Positions 24,319-32,263 of a stretch of 64,000 nt of DNA are shown piece after piece. The notes below the pieces were generated by a model. It searched no databases. It saw nothing but the letters and a program-made list of their open reading frames with translations, and had not been told where the DNA came from. Positions within the stretch are counted from its first letter, which is position 1, and each line of letters opens with the position of its first letter. The stretch is from Acidobacteriota bacterium (lineage in GTDB: Bacteria > Acidobacteriota > Vicinamibacteria > Fen-336): assembly GCA_011526565.1 (NCBI GenBank), contig WYBL01000011.1:1-64000 (forward strand), read 5' to 3'. A program made the translations under genes and the position numbers.

Positions 24319-24957
24319 TCAGTGGCACCCGCAATCTTCGCCGCGCCACGCCTCGCGGGCTTCCGACGCGATCAGCGGCGCCATCGCCAGTGCCGCCACG
24401 GGGTCGGCCCACCACCAGCCGAGCGCGGCGTTGAGGGCGAGCCCCGCGAGGGCCGCGATCGACAGCCACCAGCAGGCCGTCGTCTGGAACGCGTCGGCTT
24501 CCAGGGCGCGACTGCCGAGGGCGCGGGCCGTCGCCCGCTTCGCCCTGGCCAGCCACACCATGACCACCGCCGAGACCGCGGTCAGGGCGATGCCGACGGG
24601 CGAAGCCTCGGGGGCCTCCTTCGCCCACAGTGTCCGGGCCGCGTCGAACGCGACCCACGCGGCCAGGGCCCAGAGCGAAGCGGCGACCAGCCGGCGCGCG
24701 CGACGGTCGAGCCTCTCGATCGCGTGCGGGTCTCGCATCCCGGCCTCGGCCCGCAGCCGCCACAGCAGGATCAGGCCCGAAGACGTCTCCACGAAGCTGT
24801 CGATGCCGAAGGCCAGTAGCGCCACGCTGCCCGCGGCCAGCGCCGCGGTCACTGCGATCAGCCCCTCGAGCACGTTCCAGCCGACCGTCAGCCACTCCAG
24901 GCGCAGCGCACGCCCGAGGTGACGCGCACGCTCGCCGGCTTCGATCCCCACGTTCAC
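24319..24957 (-). CDS. Cation efflux (CDF-type) transporter at end of the ars operon
   Basis: 212 residues from GTG. About six transmembrane helices. Metal-site residues are FGIDSFVE in TM2 and ALEADAFQT in TM5 (acidic replacements of the usual HxxxD). The C-terminal cytoplasmic domain is almost absent, and the protein ends in a Cys/His-containing EDCGCH tail that may bind metal. It starts 12 bases after the acr3 stop, so it is the last gene of the arsenic operon and probably exports a divalent metal. Confidence 0.75.
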   Translation of the reverse strand: MNVGIEAGERARHLGRALRLEWLTVGWNVLEGLIAVTAALAAGSVALLAFGIDSFVETSSGLILLWRLRAEAGMRDPHAIERLDRRARRLVAASLWALAAWVAFDAARTLWAKEAPEASPVGIALTAVSAVVMVWLARAKRATARALGSRALEADAFQTTACWWLSIAALAGLALNAALGWWWADPVAALAMAPLIASEAREAWRGEDCGCH

Positions 24958-24969
24958 CGCCCCGAGAGT

Positions 24970-26040
24970 CTAACCAGCGGGCGGCGCCGTGCCCGCGTCG
25001 TACCAGCCGCGGGTGGCGATGCACGCGCGACACACCGACAGCATCACCGGCACCTCGACGAGGACACCGACCACCGTGGCCAGCGCGGCACCCGATCCGG
25101 GGCCGTACAGCGCGATCGCGGTCGCCACGGCCAGCTCGAAGAAGTTGGAGGCGCCGATCAGCGCGCCTGGCGCAGCGACCCGGTACGGCACCCGGAACGC
25201 CTTCATCAGGCCGTAGGTCAGGCCCGAGTTGAAGTAGACCTGGAGCAGGATCGGGATCGCGATCAGCGCGACGTGGAACGCGCGCGACGTGATGTTCTCC
25301 GCCTGGAAGGCGAAGATCGCGACGAGCGTCGCCAGGAGAGCGAGGATGGTGACCGGCTGGAACGCGGGCAGCAGCCGGTTCTCGAACCACTCGGCTCCCT
25401 TCGTGCGCAGGAACCAGGCACGGGAAGCCGAGCCCATGGCCAGCGGGATCACGACGAAGACGAGCACCGAGAGCAGCAGCACGGAGAAGGGCACCACCAG
25501 CCCGGCGGCGCCGGCGACGAGCAGGCTGACGATCGGCGCGAACGCGAACAGCATGACCAGGTCGTTGATCGAGACCTGGACCAGCGTGTAGGCCGGGTCG
25601 CCGTCCGAGAGCTGCGACCACACGAACACCATCGCGGTGCACGGGGCGGCGGCCAGGATGATCACGCCGGCGACGTACTCGGCGGCCAACTCGGCGGGGA
25701 TCCAGGCGGCGAACAGCTTCGTGAAGAACAGCCAGCCGAGGAAGGCCATCGAGAACGGCTTGACCAGCCAGTTCACGAAGATCGTGACGAAGAGGCCCGT
25801 GGGCCGGCGCCCGACGCCGCGGATCGACGCGAAGTCGATCTTCAGCATCATCGGGTAGATCATCAGCCAGATCAGCACCGCGATCGGGACGTTGATCTGG
25901 CTGCCTTCCGAGAGTTCCATACCGCGCAGCCACTCGACGGCGCCGGGGAACAGCTTGCCGATGGCGATACCGAGCGCCATGCAGACGGCGACCCACAGGC
26001 TCAGGTAGCGCTCGAAGACGGACATTCTCTGGCCTTCCAT
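24970..26040 (-). CDS. acr3: ACR3-family arsenite efflux permease
   Basis: 356 residues with ten transmembrane helices. Cys134 in PCTAMVFVWS is the arsenite-reactive cysteine, and YFNSGLTYGLMKAFRVP and GASNFFELAVATAI are ACR3 signatures. It extrudes As(III) using the proton-motive force. ATG 26040 has AGGAG six bases upstream. The neighbouring arsR, arsC and ArsP-like genes confirm the role. Confidence 0.93.
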   Translation of the reverse strand: MEGQRMSVFERYLSLWVAVCMALGIAIGKLFPGAVEWLRGMELSEGSQINVPIAVLIWLMIYPMMLKIDFASIRGVGRRPTGLFVTIFVNWLVKPFSMAFLGWLFFTKLFAAWIPAELAAEYVAGVIILAAAPCTAMVFVWSQLSDGDPAYTLVQVSINDLVMLFAFAPIVSLLVAGAAGLVVPFSVLLLSVLVFVVIPLAMGSASRAWFLRTKGAEWFENRLLPAFQPVTILALLATLVAIFAFQAENITSRAFHVALIAIPILLQVYFNSGLTYGLMKAFRVPYRVAAPGALIGASNFFELAVATAIALYGPGSGAALATVVGVLVEVPVMLSVCRACIATRGWYDAGTAPPAG

Positions 26041-26092
26041 TTCGACTCCTCGATGCAGCGGGGCGCGGGTCGCTGGTCGCCTGCGGCTTCGG

Positions 26093-26872
26093 CTACGCGG
26101 GCCGGATCTTCGCGTGGACCGCCGTCAGCCGCGCGCGGTAGGCCGCCACCAGCGTGGCCTCCTCCTCGGCCATCGGCCGAACGGGGATCAGGTCCATGAC
26201 CTCGGCGGGCGTCAGCCCCGACTCGGCCAGGGCGCGGGCGCTGCCCACGGTCATCGCGGCGACGCACTGCGCTGCGGCGTCCGCGGCCAGGCCGAACTCG
26301 CGGCCGAGCGCCGCCAGCAGGTCGAGCTGGAACCACAGGTAGGTGGGGCCCATCGCGGCGATCACCGCGTACGCCTCGAGCTGCGACTCCGGGACCTCCG
26401 GCGCAGCGCCGAGCGGTGCCAGCAGGGTCGCCACCGCATCACGACCCTCCGCGTCCAGCCCCGGGCCGAAGGCCGTCGGGTTGAAGCCGGCGCCGACGAT
26501 CGATGGAGCGTTCGGGATCACCCGCGCCAGGCGATCGTGGCCCCCGAGCAGGTCGCGCAGGGTGGCGAACGTGAACTTCGGCGCCAGCGAGACGACGACG
26601 GCACGACGCTGGAGCTGGCCCGCGAGAGGCGCCAGGGCCGCCTTCATCGCCGGCGGATGCACGGCGATGAAGACCAGGTCCTGCCGTGCGGCTCGTGCGT
26701 TGTCGTCGCGGACGACGGTGACGCCAGGGAACGCGGCGGCCAGCCGCTGGACGACGGCGGCGTCGGGGTCGCTGACGACGATCCCGGGCGGGAGTCCCCC
26801 GTGGCGCCTCCAGCCCTCCAGGAACACCCGCGTGATCCGCCCGCCTCCGACGAATCCGATCGAAGCCGTCAT
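26093..26872 (-). CDS. P5CR-like NADP-binding oxidoreductase in the ars operon
   Basis: 259 residues. N-terminal Rossmann motif GFVGGGRI and the VIPNAPSIVGAGFNP segment place it with pyrroline-5-carboxylate reductases (ProC). The C-terminal ProC signature (SPGGTT) is replaced by VRPMAEEEA, so proline synthesis is unlikely. AAGGAGG precedes the ATG. It lies between the ArsP-like permease (16 bases) and acr3 (52 bases), implying a role in the arsenic response. Substrate unknown; an imine- or F420-type reduction is possible. Confidence 0.75.
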   Translation of the reverse strand: MTASIGFVGGGRITRVFLEGWRRHGGLPPGIVVSDPDAAVVQRLAAAFPGVTVVRDDNARAARQDLVFIAVHPPAMKAALAPLAGQLQRRAVVVSLAPKFTFATLRDLLGGHDRLARVIPNAPSIVGAGFNPTAFGPGLDAEGRDAVATLLAPLGAAPEVPESQLEAYAVIAAMGPTYLWFQLDLLAALGREFGLAADAAAQCVAAMTVGSARALAESGLTPAEVMDLIPVRPMAEEEATLVAAYRARLTAVHAKIRPA

Positions 26873-26888
26873 CGCCGCCTCCTTCAGT

Positions 26889-28067
26889 TCATCCGACCAG
26901 GGCCCCGTAGGCCCATCCCGTCAGCGTCGACAGGACGATCACCAGCGACACGTAGACGACCGTCTTGCGGGTGCCGAGATACGAACGGATCACCAGCATG
27001 CTCGGCAGCGACAGGGCCGGGCCGGCCAGCAGCAGCGTCAGCGCCGGCCCGGGCCCCATGCCGGCTCCGAGCAGCGTCTGCAGGATCGGCACCTCGGTCA
27101 GCGTCGCGATGTACATGAACGCGCCGATGACCGAGGCCAGCAGGTTCGCCCCGAACGAGTTGCCGCCGACGGCGGTGGCGACCCACGACGCCGGAATCAG
27201 GCCGGCGTCGCTGCCTGGGCGGCCCATCAGCCAGCCGGAAACCACGATGCCGCCGAGCAGCAGCGGCGTGATCTGCTTCGCGAAACCCCACGTCGATTCG
27301 ACCCACGACCGCAGCTCGGACTTCGGGTACCAGCGCCACATCATCACGGCGAGGCCAGCGAGACCCGCGACCGCCAGGTGCCAGTGGAAGGCGTGCACGG
27401 CGGCGAAGAACCCGACGCTGGCATTGGGCGCGCCCCAGTTCGCGAACACCAGCACCGCGACCATCGTGGCCAGGAACAGCGCATCCTGCCAGGGCCGGCG
27501 CGGCGAGTCGTCGCCCCCCGTCGCGAAGGGGTCGGGGCCGCTGCGCTGCCGCTCGGCCTCCTCGTGGCGGAAGATCAGGGCCATCAGCAGGCCGACGACG
27601 AACGCGAAGGCCACGGCTCCCACCGCTCGCGCGACGCCCAGCTCGAACCCGAGCACGCGCGCGGTCAGGATCAGCGCGAGCACGTTGATCGCGGGTCCTG
27701 AATAGAGGAACGCGGAGGCGGGCCCGAGCCCGGCGCCGCGCTTGTAGATGCCGGCGAACAGCGGCAGCACGGTGCAGGAGCACACGGCGAGCACGCTGCC
27801 CGCGACCGACGCCACGCCGTAGGCGACCGGGCGCGGCGCGGTGGCGCCGAGATAGCGCAGCACCGCGCCCTGGCTGACGAACTGGCCGATCGCGCCGGCG
27901 ATGAAGAACGCGGGCACCAGGCACAGCAGCACGTGCTCCCGCGCGTAGTCCTTGAGCAGGAACAGGCCCTCGAGAAAGGCGCCCTGGACCCGCGGCTCCT
28001 CGATCGGCAGGAAGTACGCCGCCGCGAAGGCGGCCACGAGCAGGAGCAGCTTGCGGCGTTCGCTCAT
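26889..28067 (-). CDS. arsP: ArsP/DUF318-family permease
   Basis: 392 residues, about eight to ten transmembrane helices. The conserved AVCSCTVLPLFAGIYKRGAG segment with a Cys-x-Cys pair and a second half FAKQITPLLLGGIVVSG mark the permease family that exports trivalent organoarsenicals (ArsP) or other soft metals (SO_0444 type). A charged cytoplasmic loop (about 165-190) separates the halves. The upstream thioredoxin-like gene (22 bases) often accompanies this permease. ArsP is supported by context; metal specificity is not proven. Confidence 0.8.
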   Translation of the reverse strand: MSERRKLLLLVAAFAAAYFLPIEEPRVQGAFLEGLFLLKDYAREHVLLCLVPAFFIAGAIGQFVSQGAVLRYLGATAPRPVAYGVASVAGSVLAVCSCTVLPLFAGIYKRGAGLGPASAFLYSGPAINVLALILTARVLGFELGVARAVGAVAFAFVVGLLMALIFRHEEAERQRSGPDPFATGGDDSPRRPWQDALFLATMVAVLVFANWGAPNASVGFFAAVHAFHWHLAVAGLAGLAVMMWRWYPKSELRSWVESTWGFAKQITPLLLGGIVVSGWLMGRPGSDAGLIPASWVATAVGGNSFGANLLASVIGAFMYIATLTEVPILQTLLGAGMGPGPALTLLLAGPALSLPSMLVIRSYLGTRKTVVYVSLVIVLSTLTGWAYGALVG

Positions 28068-28089
28068 CGGCCGCGCGGCTCGCGCCGAC

Positions 28090-28341
28090 TCAGGACAGCC
28101 CGAGGAGCTGCAGCACGTCTTCGCTGCGCGGGACGCGGCCCTCGAGCACGATCTTGCCGTCGAACACGATGGCCGGCGTGCGCAGCACGCCCAGCTCCAC
28201 CATGCGGTCGATCGAGTCCACCTTGCGCACCGTGCAGGCGAGCCCCCGCTCCTCGACGACGTGCCGCACGACCTTGTGGGTCTCGAAGCAGCGCGCGCAG
28301 CCGGGCCCCAGCACCTCGATCACCTGCACCTCGGTCGCCAT
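28090..28341 (-). CDS. Thioredoxin-fold CxxC protein (redox-active disulfide type)
   Basis: 83 residues with Cys15-x2-Cys18 in GPGCARC and a cis-Pro (RTPAIVFDG). This is the small thioredoxin-like family that commonly sits between arsR and an ArsP/DUF318 permease. ATG 28341 overlaps the arsR stop (TGATG) and has GGAGG just upstream. It might deliver or release thiol-bound arsenic or reduce the permease; this is inference from context. Confidence 0.8.
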   Translation of the reverse strand: MATEVQVIEVLGPGCARCFETHKVVRHVVEERGLACTVRKVDSIDRMVELGVLRTPAIVFDGKIVLEGRVPRSEDVLQLLGLS

Positions 28342-28790
28342 CACGCCCTCCTCTCGTGGTTCGCCGCCCGAGCCGACGTCCGCCGGGAGACGTCGACCCG
28401 GCACAGCGTCTCGAGTGGCACCCGCCGCAGTTCCTTCAGCACGCGCCCGTCCGCCGCGACCTGCGGATCACCTGCGACGAGCGCACGGACGCGCTCGAGC
28501 AGCGGCCGCGCCGCTGGGGCCGCCGACAGGCTGTAGCGCACCCAGCGGCCGTCCCGGCTCTCGACGACGAGGCCGGCCCGCTTCAGCTCCGCGAGGTGAG
28601 CCGAGACCGTCGAGGCCGCCAGCTCCAGCACGGCCGTCACCTGGCAGACGCACAACCCGCCCCCGCGGAGCATCTCCAGGATGCGCAGCCGCGCGGGGTG
28701 CCCGACCGCCTTGAACAGCTCCGATGCTCCCGTGAGCCGCGTTCCCGGCTGTTCCCCATTTCGTCGTTCCACGAAATGACGAACCAGCAA
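28341..28790 (-). CDS. arsR: ArsR-family metalloregulator
   Basis: 149 residues if TTG 28790 is used; GTG 28772 is an alternative and there is no later start codon before the fold. The winged helix spans about 25-105 (ELFKAVGHPARLRILEML, TVSAHLAELKRAGLV). Cys47 and Cys49 in LCVCQ form the As(III)/Sb(III) site. In the absence of metalloid it should repress its own operon. A perfect palindrome covers the start-codon region. First gene of the minus-strand arsenic operon. Confidence 0.9.
   Translation of the reverse strand: MLVRHFVERRNGEQPGTRLTGASELFKAVGHPARLRILEMLRGGGLCVCQVTAVLELAASTVSAHLAELKRAGLVVESRDGRWVRYSLSAAPAARPLLERVRALVAGDPQVAADGRVLKELRRVPLETLCRVDVSRRTSARAANHERRA
28757..28778. promoter_or_regulatory. 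Palindromic ArsR operator
   Basis: CATTTCGT (28757-28764) and ACGAAATG (28771-28778) are perfect 8-base inverted arms around six bases, the size and style of ArsR/SmtB operators. It lies between the divergent arsR and arsC genes and overlaps the possible arsR start codons, so the true arsR transcript may begin close to or within it. Confidence 0.75.
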
Positions 28791-28888
28791 GAAGCGAGCC
28801 GGGCGCTGGAGGCGTCGGTGCCGCAGGTCATGCGCCCGTCACACGGCTCGTGCGAAAGTCCTGCCTGGAGAGTCGAAAGGAGCTGCGC

Positions 28889-29293
28889 ATGGACCGCGTC
28901 GTCTTCGCCTGTCGCCACAACGCCGGCCGCTCGCAGATGGCCGCCGCCTTCTTCGGCCAGCTCGCCGACCCGGCGCGCGCCGAGGCGATCTCCGCCGGCA
29001 CGACGCCCGGCCCGCACGTCCACCCCGAGGTGGCGGCGGCCATGCTCGAGGTCGGAGTCGACCTCGCCGGCGTGCGGCCGCAGTTGCTGACGCCGGAACT
29101 CGCGGCCGGGTCCCGGCTGCTGGTGACCATGGGCTGCGGCGAGCAGTGCCCGTACGTGCCCGGCGCCGAGGTCGAGGACTGGCCGCTCGAGGACCCGAAA
29201 GGCCAGCCGGTCGAACGCGTGCGCGAGATCCGCGACGAGGTCCGCTCCCGTGTCGAGTCGCTGCTGGCCCGCCGCGGCTGGGCCCGTCGCTGA
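28889..29293 (+). CDS. arsC: Arsenate reductase of the low-molecular-weight phosphatase fold
   Basis: 134 residues. The phosphatase-loop signature is Cys8-x5-Arg14 (ACRHNAGRSQ), with further cysteines at 83 and 87 (MGCGEQCP) and the DWPLEDP aspartate loop. It reduces arsenate to arsenite in the cytosol, feeding ACR3. ATG 28889 is preferred over the upstream in-frame ATG 28850 because AGGAG lies six bases before it. It is divergent from the arsR operon and probably shares its operator. Confidence 0.88.
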   Translation: MDRVVFACRHNAGRSQMAAAFFGQLADPARAEAISAGTTPGPHVHPEVAAAMLEVGVDLAGVRPQLLTPELAAGSRLLVTMGCGEQCPYVPGAEVEDWPLEDPKGQPVERVREIRDEVRSRVESLLARRGWARR

Positions 29294-29300
29294 ACGGGGC

Positions 29301-29405
29301 GTCCGACCTGGAGTAAGCTCCCCGCGTCACCGGGGAGTAGCCGCCCTCCACGGGTTCTGGCGCCGGGCAGAGCCCGTCGCCAGTCCCATGGGGGCTACGT
29401 CGGAC
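29301..29405 (+). promoter_or_regulatory. yybP-ykoY manganese riboswitch
   Basis: The two invariant internal-loop blocks are present: GGGGAGTAGC (29332-29341) and GGGGCTACGT (29391-29400). GTCCGAC (29301-29307) pairs with GTCGGAC (29399-29405) as the closing stem. Downstream, CCTCCG (29417-29422) can pair with CGGAGG (29462-29467), which contains the ribosome site of the next gene, suggesting translational control. Members of this class bind Mn2+ and switch on exporters; the gene downstream is exactly such an exporter. Confidence 0.92.
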
Positions 29406-29473
29406 GACTTCGGCCTCCTCCGCCCCCAAACCCCCGGCGCGTGGTCACGGCTCCCAGCCCCCGGAGGTCCCGC

Positions 29474-30043
29474 GTGGAAGCGCTCCTCGTCTCGACCGGC
29501 GTCGTCGCCCTGGCGGAGATCGGCGACAAGACCCAGCTCCTGTCGCTCGTTCTCGCAGCCCGTTTCCGCAAGCCGCTGCCGATCATCGCGGGCATTCTGG
29601 TCGCCACGCTGCTCAACCACGCGCTCGCGGGTGCGCTCGGCGCCTGGATCACCAGCGCGGTCGGCCCCGCCGCCATGCGGTGGATTCTCGGGATCTCGTT
29701 CCTGGCAATGGCCGCGTGGACGCTGGTGCCGGACCGGCTCGACGACGAAGGCGCGACCGGCACCAGCGGCCGCGGCGTGTTCGGCACCGCCCTCGTCTCG
29801 TTCTTCCTGCTGGAGATGGGCGACAAGACCCAGGTCGCCACCGTCGCCCTCGCGGCCCGCTACCCGTCGCTGTTCGCGGTCGTCTCCGGCACGACGCTCG
29901 GCATGATGATCGCGAACGTGCCGGCGGTGCTGCTCGGCGAGAAGGCGGCGACGCGCCTGCCGATCGCCGCGATCCGCACTGTCGCGGCGGCCGTCTTCGC
30001 CGTGCTGGGCGCGCTCGCCCTGGTGGGCGTCGGCGCTCCCTGA
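29474..30043 (+). CDS. UPF0016 (GDT1/TMEM165)-family manganese exporter
   Basis: 189 residues, six transmembrane helices in two repeats. Each repeat has the family signature: EIGDKTQ (from Glu15) and EMGDKTQ (from Glu114). These acidic motifs bind Mn2+/Ca2+ for export. GTG 29474 with GGAGG seven bases upstream is chosen over the upstream ATG 29441, which lies inside the leader. The Mn riboswitch in front fits a manganese-detoxification role. Ends five bases from the convergent LuxR-type gene. Confidence 0.92.
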   Translation: MEALLVSTGVVALAEIGDKTQLLSLVLAARFRKPLPIIAGILVATLLNHALAGALGAWITSAVGPAAMRWILGISFLAMAAWTLVPDRLDDEGATGTSGRGVFGTALVSFFLLEMGDKTQVATVALAARYPSLFAVVSGTTLGMMIANVPAVLLGEKAATRLPIAAIRTVAAAVFAVLGALALVGVGAP

Positions 30044-30048
30044 CGGGA

Positions 30049-30588
30049 CTACCCGCGATCCGGCCGCTGGCCCGGCAGCAGCAGGTCCTCCAGGAAGAAG
30101 GCCGCCAGCTCGGAGCGACCGCCGAGCCCGGCCTTCCGATAAAGGACGAGGGCCTGTTGCCGCACCGTCCGCTCGCTGGCTCCGCGCACCTGCGCAACCT
30201 CCTTGTGGGAGAGGCCCTTGAGCAACAGCACGCCCACCTCGCGTTCCGCCGGGGTCAGGCCCCAGCGCTCGAACTGGACGTCGATCGCGGCCCCGAGGCC
30301 CCGCAGCACCTCCTGTGCTTCGGAACGCCAGCGCTGCGCATCGGCCCGCGCCGTGGCGAGATCGGCGTCGAGGCGGCGCGCCTCGCGCCGGGCCGCGCGC
30401 GCCTCCCGCCACAGCAGACCCGCGCCGAGCAGGGCGAGGCTGACGACGACCAGCTCCACCAGGAGGTGGGCGAGCGGCGTCCCGGCCCGGGAGTCCTCGA
30501 GCAGGTCGGCGCCGATCAGGCCCGCGATCGCGACGAACAGCGCCAGCAGCCGCGGGCCGACCTCGCCCCACTCCCGGTCATCCGACAT
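30049..30588 (-). CDS. Membrane-anchored LuxR-type HTH protein
   Basis: 179 residues from ATG 30588. Two hydrophobic helices (about 11-30 and 42-60) are followed by an Arg/Ala-rich coiled segment (about 60-100) and a C-terminal LuxR/GerE HTH (about 115-175: LTPAEREVGVLLLKGLSHKEVA, SERTVRQQALVLYRKAGL). There is no receiver domain, so the signal may be sensed in the membrane. Target genes are not obvious; the DUF2231 gene is divergent. Confidence 0.75.
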   Translation of the reverse strand: MSDDREWGEVGPRLLALFVAIAGLIGADLLEDSRAGTPLAHLLVELVVVSLALLGAGLLWREARAARREARRLDADLATARADAQRWRSEAQEVLRGLGAAIDVQFERWGLTPAEREVGVLLLKGLSHKEVAQVRGASERTVRQQALVLYRKAGLGGRSELAAFFLEDLLLPGQRPDRG

Positions 30589-30727
30589 ACGCGGCCCCCA
30601 AGTCGAGCGCAGCGAGACACTTGGCGCATGCGTCGCCTGACGCATGGCCCGGTCGTACCGCGCTTCCTATTGTGATCCACGACCCGCGCCACGAGGGCAC
30701 GGGGCCCGAAAGAAGGGAGATCACGAA

Positions 30728-31267
30728 ATGGGTTCGCTGCCGCTGCATCCGGCCATGGTCCACGTGCCGCTCGGCCTGGCGTTCGTCGTGCCGTTCCTCG
30801 CCGCCGGCCTGGCGTGGGCGCTCTGGCGCGAGCGCCTCCCGCGCCGCGCGTGGGCGATCCTCGTCGCCTTGCAGGCCGTCCTGGTCGCCGGCGGACTGGC
30901 GGCGCTGCAGACGGGCGAGCGCGAGGAGGGGCGCGTCGAAGCGATCGTCGGCGAAGCGGCGATCGGCCGTCACGAGGCGATGGCGAAACAGTTCGTGTGG
31001 GCCGCGGGCGTGACGCTCGTGCTCGCCGTCGCCGCGCTCTTCGTCAAGGCGAGTGGCGCGGCGCGCGGCCTGACCGCGGCCACGGCGCTCGCCTCGTTCG
31101 TCGCGATGGCGCTGGCGATCCGCGTGGGCCACGCCGGCGGCGAGCTGGTCTACCGGCAGGGAGCCGCAGCCGCCTACGTCTCCGCCGCCGGACCCAGCCT
31201 CGGGACTTCGACGCTCAACCCCGCGGTGCCGCGACCCGGTCACCGCTCCGCCGACGATGACGATTAG
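30728..31267 (+). CDS. DUF2231-family membrane protein
   Basis: 179 residues. N-terminal LHPAMVHVPLGLAF and the late RVGHAGGELVY segment are the family hallmarks; histidines in these two segments lie at membrane faces and may bind metal or haem. Four transmembrane helices. ATG 30728 is chosen for GGGAG upstream rather than the ATG at 30644. Function of the family is unknown. Divergent from the membrane LuxR gene, which may regulate it. Confidence 0.75.
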   Translation: MGSLPLHPAMVHVPLGLAFVVPFLAAGLAWALWRERLPRRAWAILVALQAVLVAGGLAALQTGEREEGRVEAIVGEAAIGRHEAMAKQFVWAAGVTLVLAVAALFVKASGAARGLTAATALASFVAMALAIRVGHAGGELVYRQGAAAAYVSAAGPSLGTSTLNPAVPRPGHRSADDDD

Positions 31268-31340
31268 CCCCGCAGCGATCGCCGGGGAGTGGCACGGGGG
31301 GACGTCGAGGCGGGGAAAGCCCATCGGCTGGTGACGCGCC

Positions 31341-31370
31341 GCCTGCCGGATGGTGTTCAAACCGGCAGGC
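31341..31370 (+). repeat. 9-bp perfect hairpin upstream of the TonB-receptor fragment
   Basis: GCCTGCCGG (31341-31349) and CCGGCAGGC (31362-31370) enclose a 12-base loop, in the 148-base gap between the DUF2231 gene and the receptor fragment. There is no T-run. It could end the upstream transcript or be a leader element of the receptor. Confidence 0.5.
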
Positions 31371-31415
31371 TCGCTGCGTGCTTCCCGCCGCACCGAGAAC
31401 TTCGGGGAATCCAGG

Positions 31416-32240
31416 ATGACCACTCTCGTGCTGCTCGCGTTTCTCGCCTCCTCCTCAGCGTCGGCGCCGGGCGCCGACACCGCCGGGCCGGTGGTCGGCC
31501 GCGTCGTCGACTCGCGCACCGGCCAGCCGATCGAGAAGGCGCGGGTGTGGACGCCCGCCGACGAGACGGTGACCGACCGCGAGGGCCGCTTCGCGCTGCC
31601 GCGCCCGCAGGGCGGAACGCTGGAGCTCTCGGTCTCCGCCGTCGGCTACGGCGTGGCCCGGCGGACCATCGGCGGCGACACGGAAGAGCTGCAGATCCGG
31701 CTCGGCCAGGATGCCGTGCGCTACAGCGAGACGCTGGACGTGCAGCCCCTCCCGTTCGATCGCGAGCCCGACGCGCCGCTCGCCCGCGGCCTGCAGAACC
31801 TCGAGTTGCGGAACCTGTCGAGCGTGATCGCCGACGACGCGCTGCGCTCCGTGCAGGCGATGCCCGGCGTCTCGGGCAACGACGACTACTACGCCTCGTT
31901 CTCGGTCCGCGGCTGGGGCTTCGAGAAGGCCGGACTTCAGATCGACGGCGTCCTCGTGTCGTCGCCGTTCCACACCATCCGCGACGTCAACGACGGGTAC
32001 TCGCTGAGCATCGTGAACAACGACGTGATCGCGGAGCTGACGCTGTTCGCCGGCGCGGCCCCCGCCCGCTTCGGCGACCGCGTCGGCGCGGCGCTCGCGA
32101 TCGAGACCCGGGACGGCACCCGCGAACGCACGACCGGGCGGGCGAGTCTCGGAGCCGCCGGCGCATCCGTGTTCGTCGAGGGGCCGCTCGGCCGCTCGGG
32201 CACGTCCTGGCTCTTCGGCGCGCGAAAGAGCTTCCTCGAC
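31416..32240 (+). pseudogene. TonB-dependent receptor, 5' fragment
   Basis: From ATG 31416 (site CAGG) a signal peptide, a carboxypeptidase-regulatory-like beta-sandwich (about 20-105, VVGRVVDSRTGQPIEKARV) and a TonB plug domain (about 120-240, VRGWGFEKAGLQIDGV) read normally up to LFGARKSFLDL near residue 275. The coding signal then stops at about 32,240: the frame stays open by chance, but the codons are the antisense of an esterase gene. Intact receptors have about 700-900 residues, so the barrel is missing. Confidence 0.8.
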
Positions 32241-32263
32241 TTACGTCGTCAAGGCGAGGAAGC
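32230..32263. repeat. Inverted repeat at the receptor-esterase breakpoint
   Basis: GCTTCCTCG (32230-32238) and CGAGGAAGC (32255-32263) are 9-base inverted copies separated by 16 bases. Each copy is coding sequence of one of the two truncated genes, so the repeat is probably the microhomology that joined them. Confidence 0.6.

Noticed and set aside
28637..29023. Minus-strand frame starting upstream of arsC and running into arsR
   Set aside because: It is out of frame with the ArsR fold, has no homology and is antisense to arsC.
31341..31370. Hairpin loop ...GTGTTCAAA... resembling a tRNA(Sec) anticodon arm
   Set aside because: No acceptor, D or T arm can be built around it, and the 9-base stem is longer than an anticodon stem.
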